64,000 nt of DNA from CAZWKQ01 sp964634005 (GTDB lineage Bacteria > Bacteroidota > Bacteroidia > Bacteroidales > JACABE01), in contig CAZWKQ010000001.1 in NCBI GenBank assembly GCA_964634005.1, positions 1-64,000 of the forward strand, in the 5' to 3' direction. The number at the start of each line of letters is the position of its first letter. Position 1 is the stretch's first letter. The notes below the pieces were generated by a model. That model ran no database searches and had not been told where the DNA came from. It was given only the letters and a program-made list of their open reading frames with translations. The position numbers and the translations under genes are program-made. This document shows, one piece after another, positions 1 through 9,357 of the stretch.

Positions 1-3000
1 TTTCAATTCCACTATGGTTCAATTAGTTCTTCATTTTCATAAAACGTTTTACCGTTGAATTTTTCGTTTCAATTCCACTATGGTTCAATTAGTTCTAAAT
101 TAATATAAATTTTATATTTTTTATTTTTATTATTTCAATTCCACTATGGTTCAATTAGTTCTGTAATAATTTCAATCATAATGAAGCATTTTTTTTAAGA
201 TTTCAATTCCACTATGGTTCAATTAGTTCTCTAAACGAAGCAGAAGATTTATCGGCATTTGTAAAATTTCAATTCCACTATGGTTCAATTAGTTCATTTA
301 AATCTGCAAATAATGTTTTACAATTAAAAGAATTTCAATTCCACTATGGTTCAATTAGTTCTTTATCGAGCGTTAATGCTTCATCAGCAATAACACCCAT
401 TTCAATTCCACTATGGTTCAATTAGTTCATATTATCATTGCCACCAAATCGGCATTTTACAAACATTTCAATTCCACTATGGTTCAATTAGTTCATTCAT
501 TATCATAATACCACCTTTTTCTTTAAATGTCATTTCAATTCCACTATGGTTCAATTAGTTCAATTCAATTTCAGCATCTGTTAAGCCGAAATATTCTGTA
601 TTTCAATTCCACTATGGTTCAATTAGTTCATATGTTAAACCTACCAAAAACATATAAATTTTATTCAAATTTCAATTCCACTATGGTTCAATTAGTTCGT
701 TAAAGAAACGCTATCTATTTTTAAATTACAGGCATTTCAATTCCACTATGGTTCAATTAGTTCAAAATAAACCAATTTTTACAAAAAATTATAGAAATAT
801 TTCAATTCCACTATGGTTCAATTAGTTCCCGTAGTAGACCCTAAAGAAGCTTTAAATGTTATTAAATTTCAATTCCACTATGGTTCAATTAGTTCATGTT
901 AACTGTTTTGTAATTGTTTCTAATCCTAATAGATTTCAATTCCACTATGGTTCAATTAGTTCCCGTATTTAAGTCTCTACAAACAAATTGTGCAAAGATT
1001 TCAATTCCACTATGGTTCAATTAGCTCGTGTTTATTGCCGCAAAAAGGACAAGGTTTTATATCATTTCAATTCCACTATGGTTCAATTAGCTCCAGAATT
1101 GTTGGCAATATATACTTCGTCATTATTCTCATTTCAATTCCACTATGGTTCAATTAGCTCTTGTACTAAACTCGGTAAGTAATCCCAGTTCATTAAAATA
1201 TTTCAATTCCACTATGGTTCAATTAGCTCCCAGGTACATCATAATCCAATGCCGCTCCATTGCAGATTTCAATTCCACTATGGTTCAATTAGCTCAATAA
1301 CTGTAAAAACGTAGCAGATTTAAAAAAAATATTTCAATTCCACTATGGTTCAATTAGTTCGAATGTGGCAACTTGAAGAAACACATGTAATGCCATTTCA
1401 ATTCCACTATGGTTCAATTAGTTCGAAAGAAAATTCATGGTATTCACGAGAAATAGAAAATTTCAATTCCACTATGGTTCAATTAGTTCTTTTTCGGGAA
1501 ATATTGCCGATTTGTCTAAGATGTATTTCAATTCCACTATGGTTCAATTAGTTCATTGATTTGCCATTAAACTCACCTTTAAATCCAAAATTTCAATTCC
1601 ACTATGGTTCAATTAGTTCTTATACCAAGTTCCCAGCCTTCGGGTAGCTCAGCAAATTTCAATTCCACTATGGTTCAATTAGTTCGGCTCGAAGAGCTTG
1701 CTTTAGAGTTAGGGTTTACTATATTTCAATTCCACTATGGTTCAATTAGTTCCTTGACTGAAATCCCCGCATTAAAATATGCAAGCCTGATTTCAATTCC
1801 ACTATGGTTCAATTAGTTCAAGGATTTTTTATAAGTTATATTTGTAACGTATTTTTATTTCAATTCCACTATGGTTCAATTAGTTCTCTCCTTTCCTCCT
1901 TACTATATTTATCTCTTTCCTTATTTCAATTCCACTATGGTTCAATTAGTTCTTTCGATTTTTTCGACTAAATACTCGCCATTTATTTCGTATTTCAATT
2001 CCACTATGGTTCAATTAGTTCTTTTTCGGGAAATATTGCCGATTTGTCTAAGATGTATTTCAATTCCACTATGGTTCAATTAGTTCTGGCAATCAAAAAG
2101 TTTATGGCTCATGGCTCGATGGATTTCAATTCCACTATGGTTCAATTAGTTCAATAGCTTGTTTGCATAAAATGGGGTATTTTAATGCATTTCAATTCCA
2201 CTATGGTTCAATTAGTTCATATTGCTTATTTTCAACTTGGTGTATGGCTTCGGAATTTCAATTCCACTATGGTTCAATTAGTTCACTCATTTAGTTTCAC
2301 AGGCAAAACAGAAGACGGATTTCAATTCCACTATGGTTCAATTAGTTCGAATTAAGTGAAAGAAAGAGGTTTCAGGCTAATTAATTTCAATTCCACTATG
2401 GTTCAATTAGTTCTGTAAATTTAGAAATAATTTATAAAAAATAAAATTAATTTCAATTCCACTATGGTTCAATTAGTTCTATGTTTTTAACAAGAGATGA
2501 GTTAAAATCAATAGTATTTCAATTCCACTATGGTTCAATTAGTTCCCACTGTTGATGAGTTAATGGAGTTCGCTAACAAATTTCAATTCCACTATGGTTC
2601 AATTAGTTCGATATTGCAATGGAAGCTAACTGGATTAAAGAAGAATTTCAATTCCACTATGGTTCAATTAGTTCAGTCTATTCACGTATAAGGGAAGGAT
2701 TGAAGGAAAAATTTCAATTCCACTATGGTTCAATTAGTTCTTCGTTTGCAATGTCAGATGTTAACCTTGTTATCAAATTTCAATTCCACTATGGTTCAAT
2801 TAGTTCCACTTGACAAAGCTACTGGCAACTTTCGGGGCAACGTATTTCAATTCCACTATGGTTCAATTAGTTCCAAATACACCAAGTATTGTTAGATCAG
2901 CTTTAAATTATTTCAATTCCACTATGGTTCAATTAGTTCTATTAATGTGTTTATTTCAATAAGTTTATTTAATTCATTTCAATTCCACTATGGTTCAATT

Positions 3001-5710
3001 AGTTCACAGATTACAAAAACAATTTTTAAGAGCTGCAAACTAATTTCAATTCCACTATGGTTCAATTAGTTCCAATTATATGAAATTCTTTAATTTTAAT
3101 AAAAAAACATTTCAATTCCACTATGGTTCAATTAGTTCTCAATACCCTACTAACAACAATCGCAACTAAGGTATTTCAATTCCACTATGGTTCAATTAGT
3201 TCACTATACCTTCCCGCCGTTAATGGAGCGGGTATACTATTTCAATTCCACTATGGTTCAATTAGTTCTTTCGTATGCAATATTAATAAAGTTTTCAAAA
3301 TCAGATTTCAATTCCACTATGGTTCAATTAGTTCCTATTTTACGAAACGGCACGGTAATAATAACACAAGAATTTCAATTCCACTATGGTTCAATTAGTT
3401 CTCCCGCAAAGCGTAACACGATCGTTGTATATATATAGATTTCAATTCCACTATGGTTCAATTAGTTCCAAAAAGTGCAGCGGATTTGACTACACAATTA
3501 GAATTTCAATTCCACTATGGTTCAATTAGTTCGCTTAAAACTGCGTGCAAATGCCCGTCAAAATCTGATTTCAATTCCACTATGGTTCAATTAGTTCGTT
3601 TTTTGTTTTTGTTTTGTCGTATGCAATACCTGATTTCAATTCCACTATGGTTCAATTAGTTCATTAGAGGCTACGTACAACAAAGAGACGACAAGGAATT
3701 TCAATTCCACTATGGTTCAATTAGTTCTTGCTTAAAACTGCGTGCAAATGCCCGTCAAAATCTGATTTCAATTCCACTATGGTTCAATTAGTTCAAGAGA
3801 TTAAGGCATTAGAAACAAACAATACGGGATTTCAATTCCACTATGGTTCAATTAGTTCAAAGAACGGGACAAATTTACAGTACAAGAACGCAGATTTCAA
3901 TTCCACTATGGTTCAATTAGTTCAAACATAAAAATAAACAAGTTTTATTTTTTTTATAAATTTCAATTCCACTATGGTTCAATTAGTTCTACAAGCGCAA
4001 GCGTTTTTATATTACTACCTTTTCGGATTTCAATTCCACTATGGTTCAATTAGTTCAAAAATTGCAGAATTGTGTTTTAAAAACAATTGAAAATTTCAAT
4101 TCCACTATGGTTCAATTAGTTCAACAAAAAAAATAACGTAGATGAATACATAGACGAAATTTCAATTCCACTATGGTTCAATTAGTTCCTTTAGGGTTCG
4201 GGAATTAAAAAAAATAGGTTATAAATTTCAATTCCACTATGGTTCAATTAGTTCCAACTTAGGAGTGTTCTCTGTAAATGCAACACTTTTATTTCAATTC
4301 CACTATGGTTCAATTAGTTCTTAGGGGGCGGGCAAGAAACATTGCCTTTATAAAATTTCAATTCCACTATGGTTCAATTAGTTCAAGAGATTAAGGCATT
4401 AGAAACAAACAATACGGGATTTCAATTCCACTATGGTTCAATTAGTTCAGATTAGGGGGCGGGCAAGAAACATTGCCTTTATAAAATTTCAATTCCACTA
4501 TGGTTCAATTAGTTCTATACATTACAATGGGGAAATTGATACAACTGGTGTATTTCAATTCCACTATGGTTCAATTAGTTCCCAACACGTGTTGTATGCT
4601 GGCGGACTTTTACCCAATTTCAATTCCACTATGGTTCAATTAGTTCGCCTTTTCTTAAAATATGAATAATCTCAAATGTATTATTTCAATTCCACTATGG
4701 TTCAATTAGTTCTTTTTGCTAACTTAACAGCTTCATATCGACTTTGAATATTTCAATTCCACTATGGTTCAATTAGTTCATTCAACACTTTCAATGCCTT
4801 TTGTTTTTTCATTTAAATTTCAATTCCACTATGGTTCAATTAGTTCAATAGAAGAAGTTGCCATCCAAAACGCTTCTGAAAATTTCAATTCCACTATGGT
4901 TCAATTAGTTCCGATGGTTCTCGTAATTTTTGGATAGATACAATTAAGATTTCAATTCCACTATGGTTCAATTAGTTCAATATGTTAAATTTTAGTTAAA
5001 GTAGTTAAAAACTATATTTCAATTCCACTATGGTTCAATTAGTTCGACCTTCGCCAATGTAATAATCCCCTTTGCCTAACTTATTTCAATTCCACTATGG
5101 TTCAATTAGTTCATGGGCAAGAGATTTAATAAACACGCTTTTAATAGATTTCAATTCCACTATGGTTCAATTAGTTCGATGCAAACTTTAACTTGTTAAC
5201 TAAAGCTATAATATTTCAATTCCACTATGGTTCAATTAGTTCGAAAATAATTTAAAAGAATGGGGGTTATTTAATAAATTTCAATTCCACTATGGTTCAA
5301 TTAGTTCACTTCCCATAAAAACATACCATTTTCTAATTTTTTTATATTTCAATTCCACTATGGTTCAATTAGTTCATTACATGCACATCTCAGACCCTGA
5401 CAGCCTAAGCGAATTTCAATTCCACTATGGTTCAATTAGTTCCTGCTAAAATTGCCCTGTATGGTTTATATTTTGCAGCATTTCAATTCCACTATGGTTC
5501 AATTAGTTCGAAAGTGCAACGGGACCAGGTGGAAGTTTTTATGGAAATTTCAATTCCACTATGGTTCAATTAGTTCTTAAATGGGTTCTAAAAAAAATAG
5601 GATTAATTAAAGAATTTCAATTCCACTATGGTTCAATTAGTTCAACGCTCCTTCAAATGGCAGTACTTCTCTTTTCTTATATTTCAATTCCACTATGGTT
5701 CAATTAGTTC
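1..5710 (-). CRISPR. Type I-B CRISPR array, 87 repeats, left end outside the window
   Basis: I located 87 copies of a 30-nt repeat, at 66, 132, 200 and so on to 5681-5710, separated by 86 spacers of 34-39 nt. On the plus strand the repeat starts ATTTCAATTCCACTATGG and ends AATTAGTTC. The first copy lacks its first base only because the window starts there. Its reverse complement ends in ATTGAAAT, the form of the 8-nt crRNA 5' handle left by Cas6 in type I-B systems. This means the array is transcribed on the minus strand, in line with the cas operon, with the leader at the right. Copies are nearly invariant: the one at 66 has G at base 1, and five consecutive copies at 998-1295 end in AGCTC instead of AGTTC. 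Four spacers occur twice (see findings). Orientation is inferred from the repeat end and the position next to cas2. Confidence 0.98.
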
Positions 5711-5919
5711 CCGTTACTTTTTTTACAAATTTACTTTATTTTTCAATATGTTATAAAAAAAATTTTGCTTTTTTATTGATTAAAAAATGTCGATCGCTAA
5801 TTATATTTTTTTTCTTTACTTTCGACAACTATTTCAAGTGTTTGATTTTAAACTATTTATTTTTTCAAACTAACAAAATTACAATTATAATATTTTAATT
5901 TTTGCAAATTCGACAATCT
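5711..5919 (-). promoter_or_regulatory. CRISPR leader with candidate promoter
   Basis: This 209-base, strongly AT-rich stretch lies between the last canonical repeat and the cas2 stop codon, where a type I leader is expected. On the minus strand it contains TAAATTTG at 5733-5726, which fits the Bacteroidota -7 pattern TAnnTTTG. Transcription from it would start just before the first repeat, but no clear -33 TTTG lies at the right distance. A second -7 match, TAATTTTG at 5881-5874, has TTTG at 5908-5905. An open frame at 5695-5898 on the plus strand starts inside the last repeat and reads low-complexity sequence, so I do not treat it as a gene. Confidence 0.7.
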
Positions 5920-6183
5920 TTAAATAATATTATCAAGTGTACTTCGCTCTTTTCCAATTATTTCCTTTGTTAACCATTTTTCAGAATTTGATTGGAAAAT
6001 AATTATACTATCGTAATCCTGATCGATAATCTTTTTCGATTTATAAATAAATTCCTTCAATTTTGCTTCTGTAATTTCGCCTTCAAATACTGAGTTCTGT
6101 ATCCAATTCAGATATTTTCGCGAGTGTTTCAGCATTTTTCCAACTCTTTTTTCGCCTACATCATAAACTAAAATTACATACAT
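5920..6183 (-). CDS. cas2: CRISPR-associated endonuclease Cas2
   Basis: The product is 87 residues, the usual Cas2 length. It opens with MYVILVYDV, the first beta strand with the conserved Asp at residue 8, and has the ferredoxin-like pattern followed by a short tail. Cas2 forms the dimeric core of the Cas1-Cas2 integrase that inserts new spacers at the leader end of the array. The gene is the last of the cas operon: one base separates it from cas1, and its stop codon borders the leader. The ATG start is supported by the tight spacing and by alignment of the N-terminal strand with the family. Confidence 0.96.
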   Translation of the reverse strand: MYVILVYDVGEKRVGKMLKHSRKYLNWIQNSVFEGEITEAKLKEFIYKSKKIIDQDYDSIIIFQSNSEKWLTKEIIGKERSTLDNII

Positions 6184-6184
6184 T

Positions 6185-7204
6185 TTACCAATATATTTTA
6201 AATGGTTTATATTCTTCTATTTCAAGTAAATGTTTTATCAATTTATAACATTCGAGTTTTATAAGGCGTTTGTAACTTACATTTCTTTTTAAAGTTCTGT
6301 GCATTATAGTTTCATTCAATCGGTCTTCGAATTCTTTTACGAATATTTTTTTCCCATTCTCGTTTAATAAACAATAGTTTAATTTTCGTTCGAAATGTTT
6401 TTCCTGAATTTCTTTTTTGTTGATTACTTTAAAAATAACTCTGTCAACAATAATTGGTTTGAATATTTCGGCAATATCAAGAGCCAGAGAGTACCTACGT
6501 TCACCGGGCGAATGAAGAAAACTAATAACCGGGTTTAGTTGTGTTTGATGAATTGCCCGAAGACATTGCGAATAACACATCATATTTCCAAACGAAATTA
6601 AAGCATTTACCGGATCGAGTGGAGGTTGTTTTGTTCGATTTTCAAAATTAAAATTTCCTAAAATTAAATTAAAACCTTCATAATATGTCAAACGAATATT
6701 GCCTTCCAAGCCCATAAGTTCGTCTATTTCATTCATTTCCGCAATATGCCCCCTGTGTTTTTCGATAATTTCGATAATTGGCTCCAAATCCTTGCCTCTG
6801 TTATTATAATATTTAAGATTTTTGAGCATATTAAACGAAGCTGAGTCAATAAATTTATGAGCTATCTCCAATCTCATTTTTTTATTTTGAAAATGTTTTA
6901 CTTGTTGCAAAAGCAATTTACCCGATAACAAATTATCGCGTGGCATAAATGACCCTGTATAATTCTCGTAATAATCGAAAAAATGCACAGCAATATCGTT
7001 TTTGCCTAAAAAATTAAATAAAGAACTATTAGCTGTCAATGAACCAAAAATAAATAAATCGCTGACTCCTTCAACCGGTATATAGCGTGCTTGCCCCTCG
7101 CCCTGAATATTTCCTTTTTCGTCTTCTTCAACCGGAGTGAATTTGAGAGTATTATCCTTACGTTGTAATATACCCGGATTGAACAAATAATAGGTCTTTT
7201 TCAT
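6185..7204 (-). CDS. cas1: CRISPR-associated endonuclease/integrase Cas1 (type I-B)
   Basis: This 339-residue protein has the Cas1 architecture, an N-terminal beta domain and an alpha-helical catalytic domain. The metal-binding residues are visible: Glu about 167 in MGLEGN, His about 231 in FLHSPGERR, and acidic residues about 243-246 in LALDIAE. With Cas2 it integrates prespacers into the array. The N-terminal KTYYLFNPGILQRKDNTL resembles type I-B Cas1 proteins. It starts with ATG after a 113-base gap from cas4, in which I see no other gene. Confidence 0.97.
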   Translation of the reverse strand: MKKTYYLFNPGILQRKDNTLKFTPVEEDEKGNIQGEGQARYIPVEGVSDLFIFGSLTANSSLFNFLGKNDIAVHFFDYYENYTGSFMPRDNLLSGKLLLQQVKHFQNKKMRLEIAHKFIDSASFNMLKNLKYYNNRGKDLEPIIEIIEKHRGHIAEMNEIDELMGLEGNIRLTYYEGFNLILGNFNFENRTKQPPLDPVNALISFGNMMCYSQCLRAIHQTQLNPVISFLHSPGERRYSLALDIAEIFKPIIVDRVIFKVINKKEIQEKHFERKLNYCLLNENGKKIFVKEFEDRLNETIMHRTLKRNVSYKRLIKLECYKLIKHLLEIEEYKPFKIYW

Positions 7205-7317
7205 GTTATTTCTTAATTATTTAATTACCTTTTAGGAAATTCTCTTATAACATTATCAAAGTAGTAAGGCTGATATTGCATTTTAAGTCAAAGGCATTTG
7301 ATAATAAACTGATTAAT

Positions 7318-7830
7318 TCAAATATCCGGTTCTTCAACATAGCAAAACTCATAGTAACTGCAACTTTTACAAATTTTGCTGTTTATAGTATCAGGACATT
7401 TTTCGGATTCAATAATTTTTTGAATTTCAGTAATTATCTCCGATATTTTTTCTTTGTCGATACTGCTTAAAAACACTTTGTTAGTTCTGCGAAGTAAAGG
7501 GTATTCCAAAATACCGCTTACATTATCTATCCCATTTTTCTCTAAAATAAATATATAGTATTTCACTTGCCATTCATGTGCTTCTTCAACCTTATCCGAT
7601 TTCTTGATTTCGTGTATAATTTTATTTTTAGCATCGTAAAAATCAATTTTAACCCCGTCAATTTCAACTTCTTCGAAGCGTTCGGGACGTTGAGGGTAGG
7701 TTGTTTCCTGCACCAATTTCCCTTCAAATACCAATTCGGATGTATGTTCAAAACGAATTTCATTAGCATGTAACCACAATTCACGTTTACAAACATGGTA
7801 TAAATTAATGTGGGTAGCCGTTATTTGCAT
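7318..7830 (-). CDS. cas4: CRISPR-associated exonuclease Cas4
   Basis: The protein has 170 residues and matches compact Cas4 proteins of type I-B loci. A Cys near residue 14 (YHVCKREL) and a C-terminal cluster, CKSCSYYEFC, are the four cysteines that hold the Fe-S cluster. Between them lie the RecB-like nuclease motifs, with an Asp in KIDFYDAKN and a Glu-x-Lys in IHEIKKSDK. Cas4 trims prespacers and helps select PAM-bearing ends, working with Cas1-Cas2. The gene sits between the ATPase and cas1, not directly after cas3 as is common, and a broken copy of its 5' part is found at 9358-9415. Confidence 0.95.
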   Translation of the reverse strand: MQITATHINLYHVCKRELWLHANEIRFEHTSELVFEGKLVQETTYPQRPERFEEVEIDGVKIDFYDAKNKIIHEIKKSDKVEEAHEWQVKYYIFILEKNGIDNVSGILEYPLLRRTNKVFLSSIDKEKISEIITEIQKIIESEKCPDTINSKICKSCSYYEFCYVEEPDI

Positions 7831-7864
7831 TGTATTTGAAATTAAGAATTATTTTTAAGCCAAC

Positions 7865-9058
7865 TTAATACAAGAACCCAAATAGCCATAAAGGGATTAT
7901 ATTATCTGAGCCTATTTCTATATCATCTTTAACAATATAAGCTGTATTTAGATCTTTAATTTGCTTTTGCTTTTTATTTTTTCCTCCTATCTCGAAATGA
8001 TAATTATTATCTACAATAAAATCGGCATGTTTTGATGCGTGTACCAGATATTTTTGGCTGACTTGATTAAAAAAGAATGTTTCTCTAATATTGCCAATAT
8101 TTATATTATCGGATGCTAAATTGTACATAAGGTTAGGATGATGCAAAAAAATTTTTTCGGGTTTATTTAAACTATTAATTCCTTTTTCTTCAACATAAAG
8201 TAAATTCAACAAATTGGCTTCAGCTAATAATTTTAAATAATGTTTTAGTGTATTTAAACTTATGCCCGTTCGTTCGCTAAGTGCATTCAAATTGGGTTTA
8301 AACGGGACTGAATGACTAATTATGGACAGTAATTTTTTTAGATATACTATATTGTGAATATTTAGTTTGCTAAATTGAGGAATATCAACTTCTAAAACAG
8401 TCAGAATTATTTCTGATAATTTTTGATGAAACGAATTGATATTTTCTAAAAAGAAAGGGAAATATCCATATTTAAGATATAATTCGAAAAATTGCAGTGG
8501 TTTTATCTTACTTACAATTTCTAACGCAATTTCTGTATGATTTTGAATTATTTGAGAAAGAGTAAATTTCTTAAAACTTATATTATTGTTAAAATTTAGA
8601 AATTCTCTGAACGATAAACCTTGCATATCGTACATTACAGCCCTTCTGCTAAGATCAGCTTTAGCCTTATGAAGATGTAACAAAGATGACCCCATAAAAA
8701 TAACCGATAACAAAGGAAAATCGTCATATATATTTTTAATTTCTGCAGCCCAGTTGTCGTAACGGTGTATTTCGTCAATTACAAGCAGCCTTCCTCCTTT
8801 GTTTTTAAAAATGTAGGCAAGTTCATATATACTATTTCCGGCAAAATACAAATGATCGGCACTTACATACAATACACTTTCGTCGGGTTTAAAATTCTTT
8901 TTAATATATTGCAATAATAACGTGGTTTTCCCTACGCCACGACTTCCCTTTATGCCTATAAGCCTATTGCTCCAGTCTATATCATTAATAAAATCTCTGA
9001 CAGTATCGGTTTGAGTTAAGGCATATTTTTCGAAGAAACGTTGTTTTAATATATCCAT
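7865..9058 (-). CDS. AAA ATPase with DUF4143 C-terminal domain, inserted in the cas operon
   Basis: The product (397 residues) belongs to the AAA_14/DUF4143 family. It has a Walker A motif GSRGVGKT near residues 38-45, a Walker B LLVIDEIH near 92-98, a winged-helix-like middle (LSERTGISLNTLKHYLKLL) and a C-terminal part resembling a PD-(D/E)xK nuclease fold (HADFIVDNN followed by FEIGGKNKK). Such proteins are widespread; most have no proven role. It is not a standard cas gene. It lies in the same direction between cas3 and cas4, 34 bases before cas4, and has its own promoter-like region with two operator-like repeats. It may be an accessory defence gene or a passenger brought in by recombination. 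Confidence 0.85.
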   Translation of the reverse strand: MDILKQRFFEKYALTQTDTVRDFINDIDWSNRLIGIKGSRGVGKTTLLLQYIKKNFKPDESVLYVSADHLYFAGNSIYELAYIFKNKGGRLLVIDEIHRYDNWAAEIKNIYDDFPLLSVIFMGSSLLHLHKAKADLSRRAVMYDMQGLSFREFLNFNNNISFKKFTLSQIIQNHTEIALEIVSKIKPLQFFELYLKYGYFPFFLENINSFHQKLSEIILTVLEVDIPQFSKLNIHNIVYLKKLLSIISHSVPFKPNLNALSERTGISLNTLKHYLKLLAEANLLNLLYVEEKGINSLNKPEKIFLHHPNLMYNLASDNINIGNIRETFFFNQVSQKYLVHASKHADFIVDNNYHFEIGGKNKKQKQIKDLNTAYIVKDDIEIGSDNIIPLWLFGFLY

Positions 9059-9084
9059 TATTTTAATTTTAACAAAATCTTATG

Positions 9085-9148
9085 CAAATATAATAAAATA
9101 TATCAGTGTATTGATGTTTTTTAAAAAATAAATGTCAATGTATTGATA
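9085..9148 (-). promoter_or_regulatory. ATPase promoter with two tandem operator-like repeats
   Basis: On the minus strand TATATTTG at 9092-9085 matches the -7 pattern TAnnTTTG, 27 bases before the ATPase ATG. Upstream are two similar imperfect palindromes on the plus strand: TATCAGTGTATTGATG at 9101-9116 and TGTCAATGTATTGATA at 9133-9148. They are 32 bases apart, about three helical turns, and 13 of 16 bases agree. They cover the expected -33 region. This suggests that the ATPase has a repressible promoter of its own. No regulator is identified for the sites. Confidence 0.5.
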
Positions 9149-9199
9149 TTTTTCAAACTTTCTCATTCAAAATCGATAATTCAGTTAGAAAAAATTTTT

Positions 9200-9331
9200 T
9201 CACAAAAGGGTTTCAATTCCACTATGGATAAATTTGTTCTTGGTTTCAGCAGTTTTTTTCAATTCTTTAATTAAACTTATTAAGATATAACTGGTCATTG
9301 ATAAAATGCAATTTTCTACTTTTGTTTCCAT
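9200..9331 (-). CDS. Possible 43-residue small ORF spanning the solitary repeat
   Basis: An ATG at 9331 opens a frame of 43 codons ending in TGA at 9200. It reads METKVENCILSMTSYIL, then a helix-like ISLIKELKKTAETK, and ends in residues encoded by the solitary CRISPR repeat (IHSGIE). It would be a short amphipathic or weakly hydrophobic peptide. There is no recognised family and the frame may be open by chance in AT-rich DNA. It is listed because it lies in an otherwise unexplained gap and the position next to a repeat recalls small toxins in CRISPR loci. Confidence 0.15.
   Translation of the reverse strand: METKVENCILSMTSYILISLIKELKKTAETKNKFIHSGIETLL
9211..9239 (-). repeat. Solitary degenerate CRISPR repeat between cas3 and the ATPase gene
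   Basis: This 29-base stretch matches the array repeat at 26 of 29 positions. The first 17 plus-strand bases, TTTCAATTCCACTATGG, are identical; all three differences lie in the other half. In crRNA orientation the conserved half is the 3' half, containing the small CCA/TGG stem and the ATTGAAA handle used by Cas6. The difference next to the stem makes a UCCA-UAG-UGGA hairpin, one pair longer than in the array. It lies about 3.5 kb from the array in the same orientation. A 9-base match to the repeat end, TTTCAATTC, is found at 9257-9265. Confidence 0.85.
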
Positions 9332-9357
9332 TCTATCACCAAATCTTATTTCTACTA

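Noticed and set aside
3269..3632. Two other spacers sharing 12 bases (TCGTATGCAATA)
   Set aside because: With 86 AT-rich spacers, one 12-base match by chance is plausible. The flanking parts differ.
988..4669. Open frames of 60-90 codons inside the CRISPR array, all repeating the same peptide from the repeat
   Set aside because: They are translations of the 30-nt repeat in a fixed frame; spacer lengths keep some of them open by chance. They have no start signal or family.
5695..5898. 67-codon plus-strand frame in the leader
   Set aside because: It starts in the last repeat and reads low-complexity AT-rich DNA. It lies on the strand opposite to the leader promoter and cas operon.
7205..7317. 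Gap between cas1 and cas4 as a site for another gene or repeat
   Set aside because: It contains no repeat, no cas4-like sequence and no open frame of useful length.
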